Shown here: positions 1 to 6,867 of the stretch, in pieces | How the letters are laid out: each line of letters begins with the position of its first letter | How positions within the stretch are numbered: the stretch's first letter is position 1 | Source: Roseiflexaceae bacterium | GTDB taxonomy: Bacteria; Chloroflexota; Chloroflexia; Chloroflexales; Roseiflexaceae | NCBI GenBank assembly: GCA_014381165.1 | Contig: JACMIM010000833.1 | Coordinates: 1-8,974 of the forward strand | Reading direction: 5' to 3' | Length of the DNA: 8,974 nucleotides | Translations under genes and position numbers: made by a program | Notes under the pieces: generated by a model | Told to the model about the DNA's origin: nothing | Database searches by the model: none | What the model saw: only the letters and a program-made list of their open reading frames with translations

Positions 1-23
1 ACTTGCCTCGCTGCGACGAACCA

Positions 24-1433
24 ATGGACGCAGCGTTCCAGCGCTTTCAGCACAGCTACCCGGCGTATCAGGCGACCAGGGCGCTGGACGCGCTGCGCGC
101 AACCGAGTATGCGCGGCTGGATCAGCAGGGCCATGTGTATCTGGATTATGCGGGCGGCGGTCTGTACGCCGAATCGCAACTGCGCGACCACATGGCCCTG
201 TTACAAGGTGAGGTGTTTGGCAACCCACATTCCAAGAACCTGACCTCGCTTGCCATGACAGATCTGGTCGAGCGCACGCGCGCGTCCGTCCTGCGCTACT
301 TCAACGCCGCGCCCGAGGAGTACATGGCGATCTTCACGGCGAACGCCACTGGCGCGCTGAAGTTGGTCGGCGAAGCGTACCCGTTTGCGCCAGGCGACAC
401 CTATGCGCTGACGGTCGACAACCACAATTCGGTCAATGGCATCCGCGAGTTCGCCCGCGCCAAAGCTGCAAGCGTGGACTACATTCCGCTTGTCGCACAC
501 GAGCTGCGGGTCGATCCACGCGCCATGACCGATGCGTTGAGCCGCGCACGCCCCGGCGGTAACAACCTGCTGGCCTACCCGGCGCAGTCCAATTTCTCCG
601 GGGTTCAGCACCCGCTCGAATGGATCGAGCAGGCGCACGCGCGTGGATGGGACGTGCTGCTGGACGCAGCGGCGTTTGCGCCATCAAACCGGCTGGATCT
701 GGGCCGCTGGCAGCCCGACTTTGTGGACATCTCGTTCTACAAAATATTCGGCTACCCAACCGGCATCGGTTGCCTGCTGGTACGGCACGGCGCGGCACAG
801 AAGCTACGGCGGCCTTGGTACGCCGGCGGTACGCTCACGTTCTCCTCGGTGGTGGCCGACGGACACTACTTGGCACCCGGCCCGGCCAGCTTCGAGGACG
901 GCACGGTCAACTACTTGAGCATCCCGGCAGTCGAGCGCGGCCTCGACCTGATCGAGTCGGTTGGCATCGATGTCATTCACACGCGCGTGATGGCGCTGAC
1001 TGGTTGGCTGATCGAGCAGCTTGTGGCGCTGCGGCATAGCAATGGTCGTCCGGTCATACAGCTGTATGGCCCCGCCAGCGTCGATCGGCGTGGTGGAACG
1101 GTGCTGGTCAACTTCTTCGACCCCGACGGGTGTGCGCTCGACTGCTACCGCATCGAGGAATTGGCCAACAGCCAGCGTATCTCGCTGCGGGCCGGCTGCC
1201 ACTGCAACCCTGGCGCGCGCGAAGTCGCGCTGGGCCTCACGCGCGAGCATCTGGCCGCCTGCTTTCACAACCAAGATCAGTTGAGCTTCGCGCAGTTCTT
1301 GCAGGGCATCGACGGCAAAATGACCGGAGCGCTGCGAGCCTCGCTTGGCATGGTCAGCAGCTTTGCCGATGTCTACGCCTATCTGCAATTTGCCAGATCG
1401 TTCGTCGATCGGCCAGCAGCAGTCTATATGTGA
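24..1433 (+). CDS. Class V aminotransferase / MoCo-sulfurase-like PLP protein without MOSC domain
   Basis: A PLP-dependent fold-type I enzyme of the class V aminotransferase/cysteine desulfurase superfamily, closest in style to the N-terminal domain of molybdenum cofactor sulfurases. Visible landmarks, numbered from the ATG at 24: LDYAGGG near residue 40, the ANATGALK cofactor-phosphate region, DNHNSVNGIRE, LLDAAAFAPS with the Asp expected to contact the pyridine nitrogen, the Schiff-base lysine in FYKIFGYPTG (Lys240), and RAGCHCNPGA with Cys392 and Cys394, where this group carries its persulfide cysteine. The product is 469 residues and ends without the C-terminal MOSC domain of eukaryotic MoCo sulfurases. 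The frame stays open to the window edge (a TTG at 3), so the start could lie further upstream; the ATG at 24 fits the family but has no clear ribosome binding site. It converges with the next gene, 33 bp away. The fold is certain; the true substrate (cysteine desulfuration, sulfur transfer or other) is inferred. Confidence 0.88.
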   Translation: MDAAFQRFQHSYPAYQATRALDALRATEYARLDQQGHVYLDYAGGGLYAESQLRDHMALLQGEVFGNPHSKNLTSLAMTDLVERTRASVLRYFNAAPEEYMAIFTANATGALKLVGEAYPFAPGDTYALTVDNHNSVNGIREFARAKAASVDYIPLVAHELRVDPRAMTDALSRARPGGNNLLAYPAQSNFSGVQHPLEWIEQAHARGWDVLLDAAAFAPSNRLDLGRWQPDFVDISFYKIFGYPTGIGCLLVRHGAAQKLRRPWYAGGTLTFSSVVADGHYLAPGPASFEDGTVNYLSIPAVERGLDLIESVGIDVIHTRVMALTGWLIEQLVALRHSNGRPVIQLYGPASVDRRGGTVLVNFFDPDGCALDCYRIEELANSQRISLRAGCHCNPGAREVALGLTREHLAACFHNQDQLSFAQFLQGIDGKMTGALRASLGMVSSFADVYAYLQFARSFVDRPAAVYM

Positions 1434-1437
1434 GGCA

Positions 1438-1450
1438 GGGTGGCGCACCC
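1438..1450. terminator. Short hairpin between convergent genes
   Basis: GGGTG (1438-1442) and CACCC (1446-1450) form a 5-bp stem with a 3-nt loop in the 33-bp gap between two convergent genes. There is no T-run on either side. It may contribute to bidirectional transcription stop, but the stem is short and this is a weak call made mainly from position. Confidence 0.2.
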
Positions 1451-1466
1451 ACCAGATGAAGCGATC

Positions 1467-3395
1467 CTAGGCTTTTGGCAGCGAGGGGCGGCGGCGCATG
1501 TACGGAAACAGCAGCACAAGGCTGCCAACATACACAGTGAATCCCAAGATTCCCGGCAATAGATGGATAAGATTGAGATAGCCAACAACGGCGTGAACGC
1601 CAAGCGCGGCCACAAAGCCGGGCATGCCAGCACCAAGCAGCGTCCACCAGACCCAGCGCGCGCCGCGCCGGATTCCCCACAGGCCCAGCAGCAGTACGCC
1701 CACGCCATTCGAAACCAGCGCCCCGCCAAAGCCCGCGCGGTCGTGGGCGATCATGGCCAGCAATCGTGTGTTTGCCGCCTGAAGCGCCGCCGGTGTGGTG
1801 CAAAGAAAGGCCAGATCCTCCGGCACGAACACCGTGGTGACACCGACATAGGCGATCGTCGCCCCGGCCCCGATCAGCCCCAGGCCCAGGCCGACAATGC
1901 CGAGTTGGCCCCACTGCGCCAAGCGCCAGGCGCGGTCGTTGTCGAGGTCGGGGGCTGCGACCTGTGGTGGTGCTGTGGCGCGGCCACGCAGCCCAAGCAA
2001 GAACAATGGCAGCAGCAGCAGCGTGAGCGCGGCGTGCAGCGGATCGAAGTAGCCATAGCCCACGAACAGAAAAAAGCTCAAGAACCCGACGGTTGCCGAG
2101 GCCGCGATGGTTTGCGCGGCCCAATGCACCTGCCGCCGCAGCCCGTGCCAGGCGAGCTGGCTGTAGAGCACGCCGATCGAGACCATGGTTCCAGCTAAGG
2201 AGATGCGGTCGTGGGCCATAAACGGCAACAGGCGCGCATTGAGCGCGATGATCTGCGCGCGCGCCAACCCGACGAATGACTCATCGTAGGGCAGGATAAC
2301 GTAGGTTGCTGCGACAAGCCAGGCGGCGGCACCACTCACGATCATGCCAAGACCAAGCAGCAGCATCCACCAGTGCGCCTGGTGCCAATGCTGGGCGCTT
2401 GCTGCTGGTGGCGCACTCGGCCCTGGCTCACGCTGGCTGCGCAATGTCTCGTTGATGCGTTTGGGCAGCCCTGGCCCACTGTAGACCAGCCCCGCGTCGA
2501 GCTGAACGAAATTGGCACCAGCGTCGAGTAGCGCCAGTGCGTCACGCGGCGTGAGCACGCCCCCACCAGCCAGAATTACCAGTGTATCGCCCCAGCGCTG
2601 GCGGATGCTGCGGACGGCGCGCAGTGCCGCCGTGCGGGCTGGCGCACCGAGCTGCGTGTGGCCGTCGGGCGCACGCACGCCGCCACAGATAACCACGCCT
2701 GCGATACCAGCCGCGATAGCTGGGTCAAGCCATGCGGTCACATCCGTGTCGGCGAAGATTCCCACCAAAACTGGCCGCCCCGCGCCTGCTGCTGCGGCCA
2801 TCACCATGTCAAGATGCGCGCGCCACGCTGCTGGCGACCATGCCGCTGGCGGCGGGGCAAGCGTGAAATAATCGGCAAGTGGTGCAAGCTGGCCGATCAG
2901 TGCAACGCGCTCCGCTGCCGCAGCCATTGCAGCTGAATCGGGCGCGTGGCCAAGGCGAATACCGACGCGAGCCGGTACAGGCCCCGTCCGCTGTAATGAG
3001 TCGGCAAGCTCCGCTGCGGCGATCACGTCGCTTGGCGCAAGCGAGATCGCCTGGAGCGCCGGCTGGCGGGCAAGCGCCTGTTTGTGCTGGCAGCCACGCT
3101 GTGCAACTGGGCCAACCTCGACTGCGCCAACGCCAAAGCGCGCAAGCGCCGCAAGTGCCTGCTGGTTGCCTGGGAGATCGGCACTCACAACAATCGGGCT
3201 GGGAAACGTGATGCCGAGTGCCCGTGTTTCGAGCGATGGTGCAGGGCGCATATGCCCCATCAGGCCTATCAGCGCGGGGCCGAAATGTGCGCTGCCAAGC
3301 GCGTGAAGCGCAGCTAGTGTAAGCGAACGGGCTTGCTGTGGAGCAAGCTGGAACAGCAGCGGGCGAAACATCGTGTGGTACGTCCAGTCGGGCAT
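1467..3395 (-). CDS. DHODH-like (PyrD-type) domain fused to duplicated membrane domain
   Basis: A 642-residue two-part protein. Residues 9-320 resemble class 2 (quinone-type) dihydroorotate dehydrogenase: the N-terminal FRPLLFQLAPQQAR helix, GITFPSPIVVSADL, FGVGAVEVGPV, and the C-terminal FMN-phosphate strands ILAGGGVLTPRDAL and DAGANFVQLDAGLVYSGPGLP (275-310). The signature residues of true PyrD are missing: AAGLDKDG reads SADLPGNQ, NxSSPNT with its catalytic Ser reads TLAPPPAA (178-185), VKIAPD reads VGIFAD, and the orotate-binding TNTT region reads CGGV. Residues 340-632 are strongly hydrophobic, about eight membrane segments in two tandem repeats. The start at 3395 is supported by AAGAAGGA 7 nt upstream; Met9 is an alternative. 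Biosynthetic PyrD activity is therefore unlikely. A flavin-binding membrane redox or sensory role is inference. Automated annotation would probably call it dihydroorotate dehydrogenase. Confidence 0.85.
   Translation of the reverse strand: MPDWTYHTMFRPLLFQLAPQQARSLTLAALHALGSAHFGPALIGLMGHMRPAPSLETRALGITFPSPIVVSADLPGNQQALAALARFGVGAVEVGPVAQRGCQHKQALARQPALQAISLAPSDVIAAAELADSLQRTGPVPARVGIRLGHAPDSAAMAAAAERVALIGQLAPLADYFTLAPPPAAWSPAAWRAHLDMVMAAAAGAGRPVLVGIFADTDVTAWLDPAIAAGIAGVVICGGVRAPDGHTQLGAPARTAALRAVRSIRQRWGDTLVILAGGGVLTPRDALALLDAGANFVQLDAGLVYSGPGLPKRINETLRSQREPGPSAPPAASAQHWHQAHWWMLLLGLGMIVSGAAAWLVAATYVILPYDESFVGLARAQIIALNARLLPFMAHDRISLAGTMVSIGVLYSQLAWHGLRRQVHWAAQTIAASATVGFLSFFLFVGYGYFDPLHAALTLLLLPLFLLGLRGRATAPPQVAAPDLDNDRAWRLAQWGQLGIVGLGLGLIGAGATIAYVGVTTVFVPEDLAFLCTTPAALQAANTRLLAMIAHDRAGFGGALVSNGVGVLLLGLWGIRRGARWVWWTLLGAGMPGFVAALGVHAVVGYLNLIHLLPGILGFTVYVGSLVLLFPYMRRRPSLPKA
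1500..2369 (-). repeat. Two homologous membrane repeats inside the DHODH-like fusion
   Basis: Protein-level tandem duplication in the C-terminal half. Repeat 1 covers residues 343-470 and repeat 2 residues 497-632. The best aligned 44-residue blocks (386-429 and 542-585) share 19 identical positions without gaps, including Asn-x-Arg-Leu-Leu, Ala-His-Asp-Arg (HDR at 395-397 and 551-553), Gly, Val-Ser, Gly-Val, Arg-Arg, Trp and Thr. Before each block a P-x-D/P-E-D loop follows the first hydrophobic segment; after each there is a matching GY-[FL]-[DN]-x-x-H element (GYFDPLH; GYLNLIH). Each repeat appears to hold about four membrane segments. A charged His-Asp-Arg conserved within a hydrophobic domain suggests a functional site. 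I do not recognise the domain family. Confidence 0.75.
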
Positions 3396-3400
3396 GCTGC

Positions 3401-3408
3401 ATTCCTTC
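3401..3408 (-). promoter_or_regulatory. Ribosome binding site fixing the 3395 start
   Basis: On the minus strand, AAGAAGGA lies 5-7 nt upstream of the ATG at 3395. It favours that start over the internal Met9 (3371) and over the overlapping out-of-frame ATG at 3402. Confidence 0.6.
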
Positions 3409-3409
3409 T

Positions 3410-3425
3410 TGTGAAATACATCACA
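3410..3425. promoter_or_regulatory. CRP/FNR-family-like palindromic operator
   Basis: The sequence TGTGA-AATACA-TCACA is a perfect match to the TGTGA-N6-TCACA half-site arrangement recognised by CRP-type regulators. The symmetry extends outward (CTTC on the left, GAAG on the right, with one extra base on the left). It spans roughly +1 to +15 of the promoter inferred for the minus-strand gene, which would suit repression rather than activation. The match is seen directly; the binding protein is inferred from the motif alone. Confidence 0.5.
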
Positions 3426-3430
3426 GAAGC

Positions 3431-3458
3431 AGTATAGCGCGTTTCTAGCATTTGTACA
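3431..3458 (-). promoter_or_regulatory. Candidate sigma-70-type promoter of the DHODH-like gene
   Basis: Read on the minus strand, TGTACA (3453-3458; 4 of 6 to TTGACA) is followed after 16 nt by TATACT (3431-3436; 5 of 6 to TATAAT). Transcription would begin near 3424, giving a leader of about 29 nt before the start codon at 3395. Base composition here is less GC-rich than in the genes, which supports a promoter, but no start site is proven. Confidence 0.45.
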
Positions 3459-3492
3459 GTGCGTATAACAGGAATATGCGCTCTTCCGGTAG

Positions 3493-3611
3493 CCGCGCGG
3501 CGGAAGCCGCTGGCTGGGTGTACGAAGCCCGCCTACGCGGGCTGAGGACGATGGTTTAGCCCGCCGCAGCGGGCTTCGTACTGCTAGCCCGCGGCTTCAG
3601 CCGCCGGGCGG
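3493..3611. repeat. Foldback (REP/BIME-like) intergenic element
   Basis: A nested near-palindrome of about 119 bp. The inner arms at 3520-3543 and 3558-3581 (24 nt each, starting GTACGAAGCCCGC) match except for a few central bases, and enclose a 14-nt loop. The outer arms at 3493-3515 and 3586-3611 match at about 21 of 23 positions apart from a 3-nt gap. Each outer arm also contains its own short hairpin (GCGGC..GCCGC; CGGCT..AGCCG), and each inner arm has an AGCCCGC/GCGGGCT stem, so the DNA could fold into a four-stem cruciform. The style is that of dispersed intergenic palindromic repeats; its copy number in the genome is unknown from this window. Confidence 0.8.
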
Positions 3612-3621
3612 ATGTGGCGAA

Positions 3622-3650
3622 GCGCGTTCACGAATTCGTGTGTTCCGCGC
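3622..3650. promoter_or_regulatory. Perfect 12-bp palindrome within a longer dyad
   Basis: CACGAATTCGTG (3629-3640) is a perfect palindrome, flanked by GCGCG (3622-3626) and CGCGC (3646-3650), which are complementary to each other. It lies upstream of the extended -10 promoter of the large regulator and just outside the foldback element. It could be an operator, or the edge of the repeat. Confidence 0.3.
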
Positions 3651-3721
3651 GTTCTACCTGTCGGCGCTGCCGATCCGGCGCGCACATCCATCATGTGGCT
3701 GATCTCAACTGCAGGCTTGAT

Positions 3722-3730
3722 TGGTATAGT
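3722..3730 (+). promoter_or_regulatory. Extended -10 promoter for the BTAD regulator
   Basis: TGG-TATAGT is an extended -10 element (TGn plus a 5-of-6 match to TATAAT). No convincing -35 box lies 16-18 nt upstream, which is compatible with extended -10 promoters. Transcription would begin near 3737, leaving a leader of about 55-65 nt. Confidence 0.4.
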
Positions 3731-3766
3731 ACAGGCGCACCGCTCTGCACCACAACGCTGATCACC

Positions 3767-3781
3767 AGGTGCGCTGCACCT
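3767..3781 (+). promoter_or_regulatory. Leader hairpin just before the regulator's ribosome binding site
   Basis: AGGTGC-GCT-GCACCT is a perfect 6-bp inverted repeat with a 3-nt loop, ending 3 nt before AAGGA at 3785-3789. GCACC also occurs at 3737-3741 and 3747-3751, a direct repeat with 10-bp period, and again at 3776-3780 in the hairpin. It could modulate translation or serve as an operator; either role is inference. Confidence 0.35.
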
Positions 3782-3791
3782 CATAAGGAAT

Positions 3792-6700
3792 ATGTTACGC
3801 ATGCATACCATGCTGCTTGCACCTGTGCGCGAGGCTCCACCAGCTGCAACCCTTCAGATTGCGCTGTTTGGCTCGCCGCAGCTGCACACCGGCCAGCAGG
3901 TTCTGGCGCTGCCGCGCAAGCAGCTGCGCGCCGTTGTGTTCCGCCTCGCCAGCTCGTCGCAGCCGGTTGCCCGCGAGCAGCTGTGCTTTCTGCTCTGGCC
4001 CGACACGCCCGAGGCGACCGCGCGCCGCTATCTGACGGTGCTGCTCAATCAGCTGCGCCAGGCGCTGCCCATACCTGAGCTGCTGCTGGCCCAGCACGAT
4101 GCCATTCAGCTCGATCACGCCCAGGCCAGTGTGGACACGATCGTGTTCAGCCAGGCTATCTCGGCCGCCCCGGCGAGCCGCAACATGACGCAGCTGGCCC
4201 AGGCGGTCGATCTCTACAGCGGGCCATTTCTTGATGGCTTTTCGCTGCCTGCCAGCCTGGAATTCGATAGCTGGGCCGAGCAGGAGCGCCGCAGCTGGGA
4301 GCGGCGCTATCTCGACGCGCTGGCGCTGCTGGTCGATGCCTACACCGCGCAACGCGAGTATGGGCAGGCCATCGAGGTCGCGGAGCGCGCGCTAGCGGCG
4401 GACGAACTCGCCGAAGAGATGCACCGCCGCCTGATCGAACTGTACGACCTGTTTGGCGATCGATCGCGGGCGTTGCGCCAGTTCGAGCGCTGTGTGCTGG
4501 TGCTTGAGCGTGAACTTGGCGTCAGCCCACTGCCCGAAACTCGTGAGTTGTACGAATCCGTGCGCGATGGCCGTGCAACCGAACCGCCCATGCGCGCTAT
4601 GTCGGGCCGGGCGCTGGCCGTACCTGCAGCCCCTCCGCCTGGCGGTGCGCCGAAGACGCATCCGACACTACCGGTCGCGCCAACGCCGCTGATTGGCCGC
4701 GCGGAACTGCTCGCCCAAGCCGACGCCATGCTGATCGACCCGACCGTGCGCCTGCTGACGCTGTGTGGCCCCGGCGGCAGCGGCAAAACGCGGCTGGGTT
4801 TGCAGATTGCGTGGGATATCGCCGATCTGTTTGCCCACGGCGCGGTGTTTGTCGCACTTGCCCCACTGCGCGATCCGGCGTTCGTCGTGCAAGCAGTAGC
4901 CCAGGCCTGTGGGCTGAAGCAGGACAGCCTGGCGGCGCTGAGTGAATACCTGCGCGAAAAGCACATGCTGCTGGTGCTGGACAATTGCGAGCATCTCGTG
5001 ACTGCGGGGCCGCAGATCGCCGCGCTGCTCGCCGCTGCACCGGATCTGCACATTCTGGCCACCAGCCGGGCGGCGCTGCATGTACAAGGTGAGCATACGC
5101 TGGTCGTGCCACCGCTGCCGCTGCCTGATCTTGCGCACCTGCCTGAGAATGCTCTGCTTGCGACCATTCCTTCGATGGCCTTGCTGCTGGCCCGCACCCA
5201 CGCGGTCAATGCGCGCTTTCAGCTGAACGACGAGAATGCTGCTGAACTTGCCGAAATCTGCGTGCGGCTGGACGGGCTGCCGCTGGCGATCGAGCTGGCC
5301 GCCGCCCGCCTGAAGCTGCTCGCCCCGCGCGATATGCTGCGCCGTCTCGACCGGCGGCTGGCAGTGCTGACCAACGGTGCGCGCGATCTTCCGAACCGCC
5401 AGCAGACGCTGCGCGCCATGATCGACTGGAGCTACCGCCTGCTCGATCACGATGAGCAGGTCTGGTTCGAGCGCTGCGGCGTGTTTGTCGGCAGTTGGTC
5501 GCTTGCGACGGTCGAATCGCTGCACGAGCGGCTTGGCCACGCCGACACCAGCGCGCTCGACCTGATGAGCGCGCTGGCCGATAAAAGCCTGATTGAGGTT
5601 ATCACCAGCGACGATGGTGATGTGCGCTTTCGTATGTTGGAAACCATCCGCGAGTTCGCCGCCGAGCAGTTGCACCAGCGTGGCAGCCCCGATGCCACAC
5701 ACCAAGCCCACGCCGACGCTTTTCTCGCGCTGGTCGAACCATGGGACTTCAATGTGCCGGAATGGCTTGCCAACGTCGAGCGCGAGCTTGGTAACTTGCG
5801 TGTGGCGCTGCGCTGGTATCTCAACCATGACGGCGAGGCCGACCGCGCGTTGGCGCTGAGCCTGGTGCTGGCACGCTTCTGGTACTGGCGCGACTGGATC
5901 AGCGAGGGCCGCTGGTGGCTCGAGCAGGTGATTGCCCACAGTGCGCAGGTACGCAGCGCGGCGCGCGCCGACGCCGTGAACTGGACAGGGTTGTTTGCAA
6001 CGGTAGCTGGCGATCCAAGCGCTGCGCTGGAGCTATACCAGGAGGCGCTCCAGTTGGCCCGCGATTTGTCGCTGCTGAAGCCGCGCGCGAATGCCCTGCT
6101 CGGGCTGGGCACGATACATTCGCGCCAGGGTGATGCCGCGTGTGCGAAAGCTGCGCTGGAAGAATCGCTGGCCGTGGCCCGCCAGATCGCGCTGCCAATT
6201 CAGGTGTCGAATGCCTGCTACATGCTGGCGAACATTTTGATAAGCCAGGGTGGGGATATCGAGCGCGGCATTGCGCTGTATGAAGAGTGTCTTGTGATCA
6301 CGCGCCAGCACAACATGAAGATTGTCGAATCCATGGCGCTCTCGGCGTTGGGCCAAGTGTTGGCGCTCACCGGCGATCTTGCCCGCGCGGACGCGCTGCT
6401 GACCCAGGCGTTCCGCCAGCAGCGCGAGATGAACGCAACCATGGCGATCGGTTGGACGCTGCTGTACTTTGGGCTGTTACGCTACCAGCAGGCGCAGTAT
6501 CAGCAGGCCGCACAGCACTTTCTGGAAAGCCTGGACGAGGCTCCTCAGGGCGGGGCACACTCGATCGCGCCAGCTGCGCTGGAGGGTATCGCGGGCGTGC
6601 TGAGTATGCAGCTGCAGCCGGAGCGTGCCGCACGGCTGCTTGGAACTGCCGAAGCCCTGCGCGAAACAGGTCCGGTTGCGCGGTCGCTGCTGGAACAACC

Positions 6701-6842
6701 GCTGTATGAGCGCATTCTGACCAGCGTTCGCGCCCAGCTTGCCGCGCACGCCATCGCGGCGGCTTGGCAATCGGGCCGTGGCCTTTCCGCGGAGCAAGCG
6801 ATCGCCGAGGCGCGCACATGGGTGCAGCGGCCACGCGCATAG
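3792..6842 (+). CDS. SARP/BTAD-family STAND transcriptional regulator with TPR C-terminus
   Basis: A 1016-residue cytoplasmic regulator of AfsR-like layout. Residues 21-93 form an OmpR/SARP-type winged helix (ALFGSPQL start, LWPDTPEATARRYL, NQLRQALP). Residues about 113-258 form the bacterial transcriptional activation domain (LYSGPFLDGF, EEMHRRLIELYDLFGDRSRALRQFERC). A STAND NTPase follows: Walker A GPGGSGKT (326-333, Lys332), Walker B LLVLDN (Asp397), sensor ATSR (423-426) and GLPLA (495-499). Residues about 735-925 are TPR-like helical repeats, then the typical AARLLGTAEALRE and GRGLSAEQAIAEA tail. There is no C-terminal LuxR helix-turn-helix, so DNA binding rests on the N-terminus. Known logic of the family is ATP-dependent activation on ligand or protein binding to the repeats; target genes cannot be told from here. 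The ATG at 3792 is only 2 nt from AAGGA; Met4 (3801), 11 nt away, is a good alternative start. It stands alone between its own promoter and terminators. Confidence 0.92.
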   Translation: MLRMHTMLLAPVREAPPAATLQIALFGSPQLHTGQQVLALPRKQLRAVVFRLASSSQPVAREQLCFLLWPDTPEATARRYLTVLLNQLRQALPIPELLLAQHDAIQLDHAQASVDTIVFSQAISAAPASRNMTQLAQAVDLYSGPFLDGFSLPASLEFDSWAEQERRSWERRYLDALALLVDAYTAQREYGQAIEVAERALAADELAEEMHRRLIELYDLFGDRSRALRQFERCVLVLERELGVSPLPETRELYESVRDGRATEPPMRAMSGRALAVPAAPPPGGAPKTHPTLPVAPTPLIGRAELLAQADAMLIDPTVRLLTLCGPGGSGKTRLGLQIAWDIADLFAHGAVFVALAPLRDPAFVVQAVAQACGLKQDSLAALSEYLREKHMLLVLDNCEHLVTAGPQIAALLAAAPDLHILATSRAALHVQGEHTLVVPPLPLPDLAHLPENALLATIPSMALLLARTHAVNARFQLNDENAAELAEICVRLDGLPLAIELAAARLKLLAPRDMLRRLDRRLAVLTNGARDLPNRQQTLRAMIDWSYRLLDHDEQVWFERCGVFVGSWSLATVESLHERLGHADTSALDLMSALADKSLIEVITSDDGDVRFRMLETIREFAAEQLHQRGSPDATHQAHADAFLALVEPWDFNVPEWLANVERELGNLRVALRWYLNHDGEADRALALSLVLARFWYWRDWISEGRWWLEQVIAHSAQVRSAARADAVNWTGLFATVAGDPSAALELYQEALQLARDLSLLKPRANALLGLGTIHSRQGDAACAKAALEESLAVARQIALPIQVSNACYMLANILISQGGDIERGIALYEECLVITRQHNMKIVESMALSALGQVLALTGDLARADALLTQAFRQQREMNATMAIGWTLLYFGLLRYQQAQYQQAAQHFLESLDEAPQGGAHSIAPAALEGIAGVLSMQLQPERAARLLGTAEALRETGPVARSLLEQPLYERILTSVRAQLAAHAIAAAWQSGRGLSAEQAIAEARTWVQRPRA

Positions 6843-6867
6843 TGCGCCACCACTATTCGCACAAAGC

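Larger units (their letters stand above)
3396..3791. other. Divergent intergenic region
   Basis: About 396 bp between two divergently transcribed genes. It contains the minus-strand promoter and CRP-like site near 3410-3458, a long foldback repeat at 3493-3611, a palindrome at 3622-3650, and the inferred promoter and leader hairpin of the large regulator at 3722-3781. I see no credible coding sequence: the open frames crossing it have atypical composition and run into the regulator in another frame. Confidence 0.7.

Noticed and set aside
2809..3402. Minus-strand frame starting at an ATG overlapping the ATG of the DHODH-like gene
   Set aside because: It shares the ribosome binding site region but encodes a Cys/Arg/Ser-rich shadow product with no domain; the frame starting at 3395 gives the recognisable protein.
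3493..3611. CRISPR array or tRNA-like structure
   Set aside because: There is no regular direct repeat/spacer pattern and no cloverleaf or anticodon arm; the symmetry is purely inverted.
3614..4078. Plus-strand frame of 154 codons crossing the regulator's start
   Set aside because: It is out of frame with the winged-helix domain, Cys/Ala/Arg-rich, and passes through promoter and leader elements.
4340..5209. Minus-strand open frame of 289 codons, Ser/Ala/Arg-rich
   Set aside because: It is a shadow of the BTAD/NTPase region with biased composition and no domain features.
4668..5939. Long minus-strand open frame (423 codons) inside the regulator gene
   Set aside because: It is antisense to conserved NTPase and TPR coding sequence, is rich in Arg/Gln/His as expected of a GC-rich shadow frame, and has no recognisable domain.
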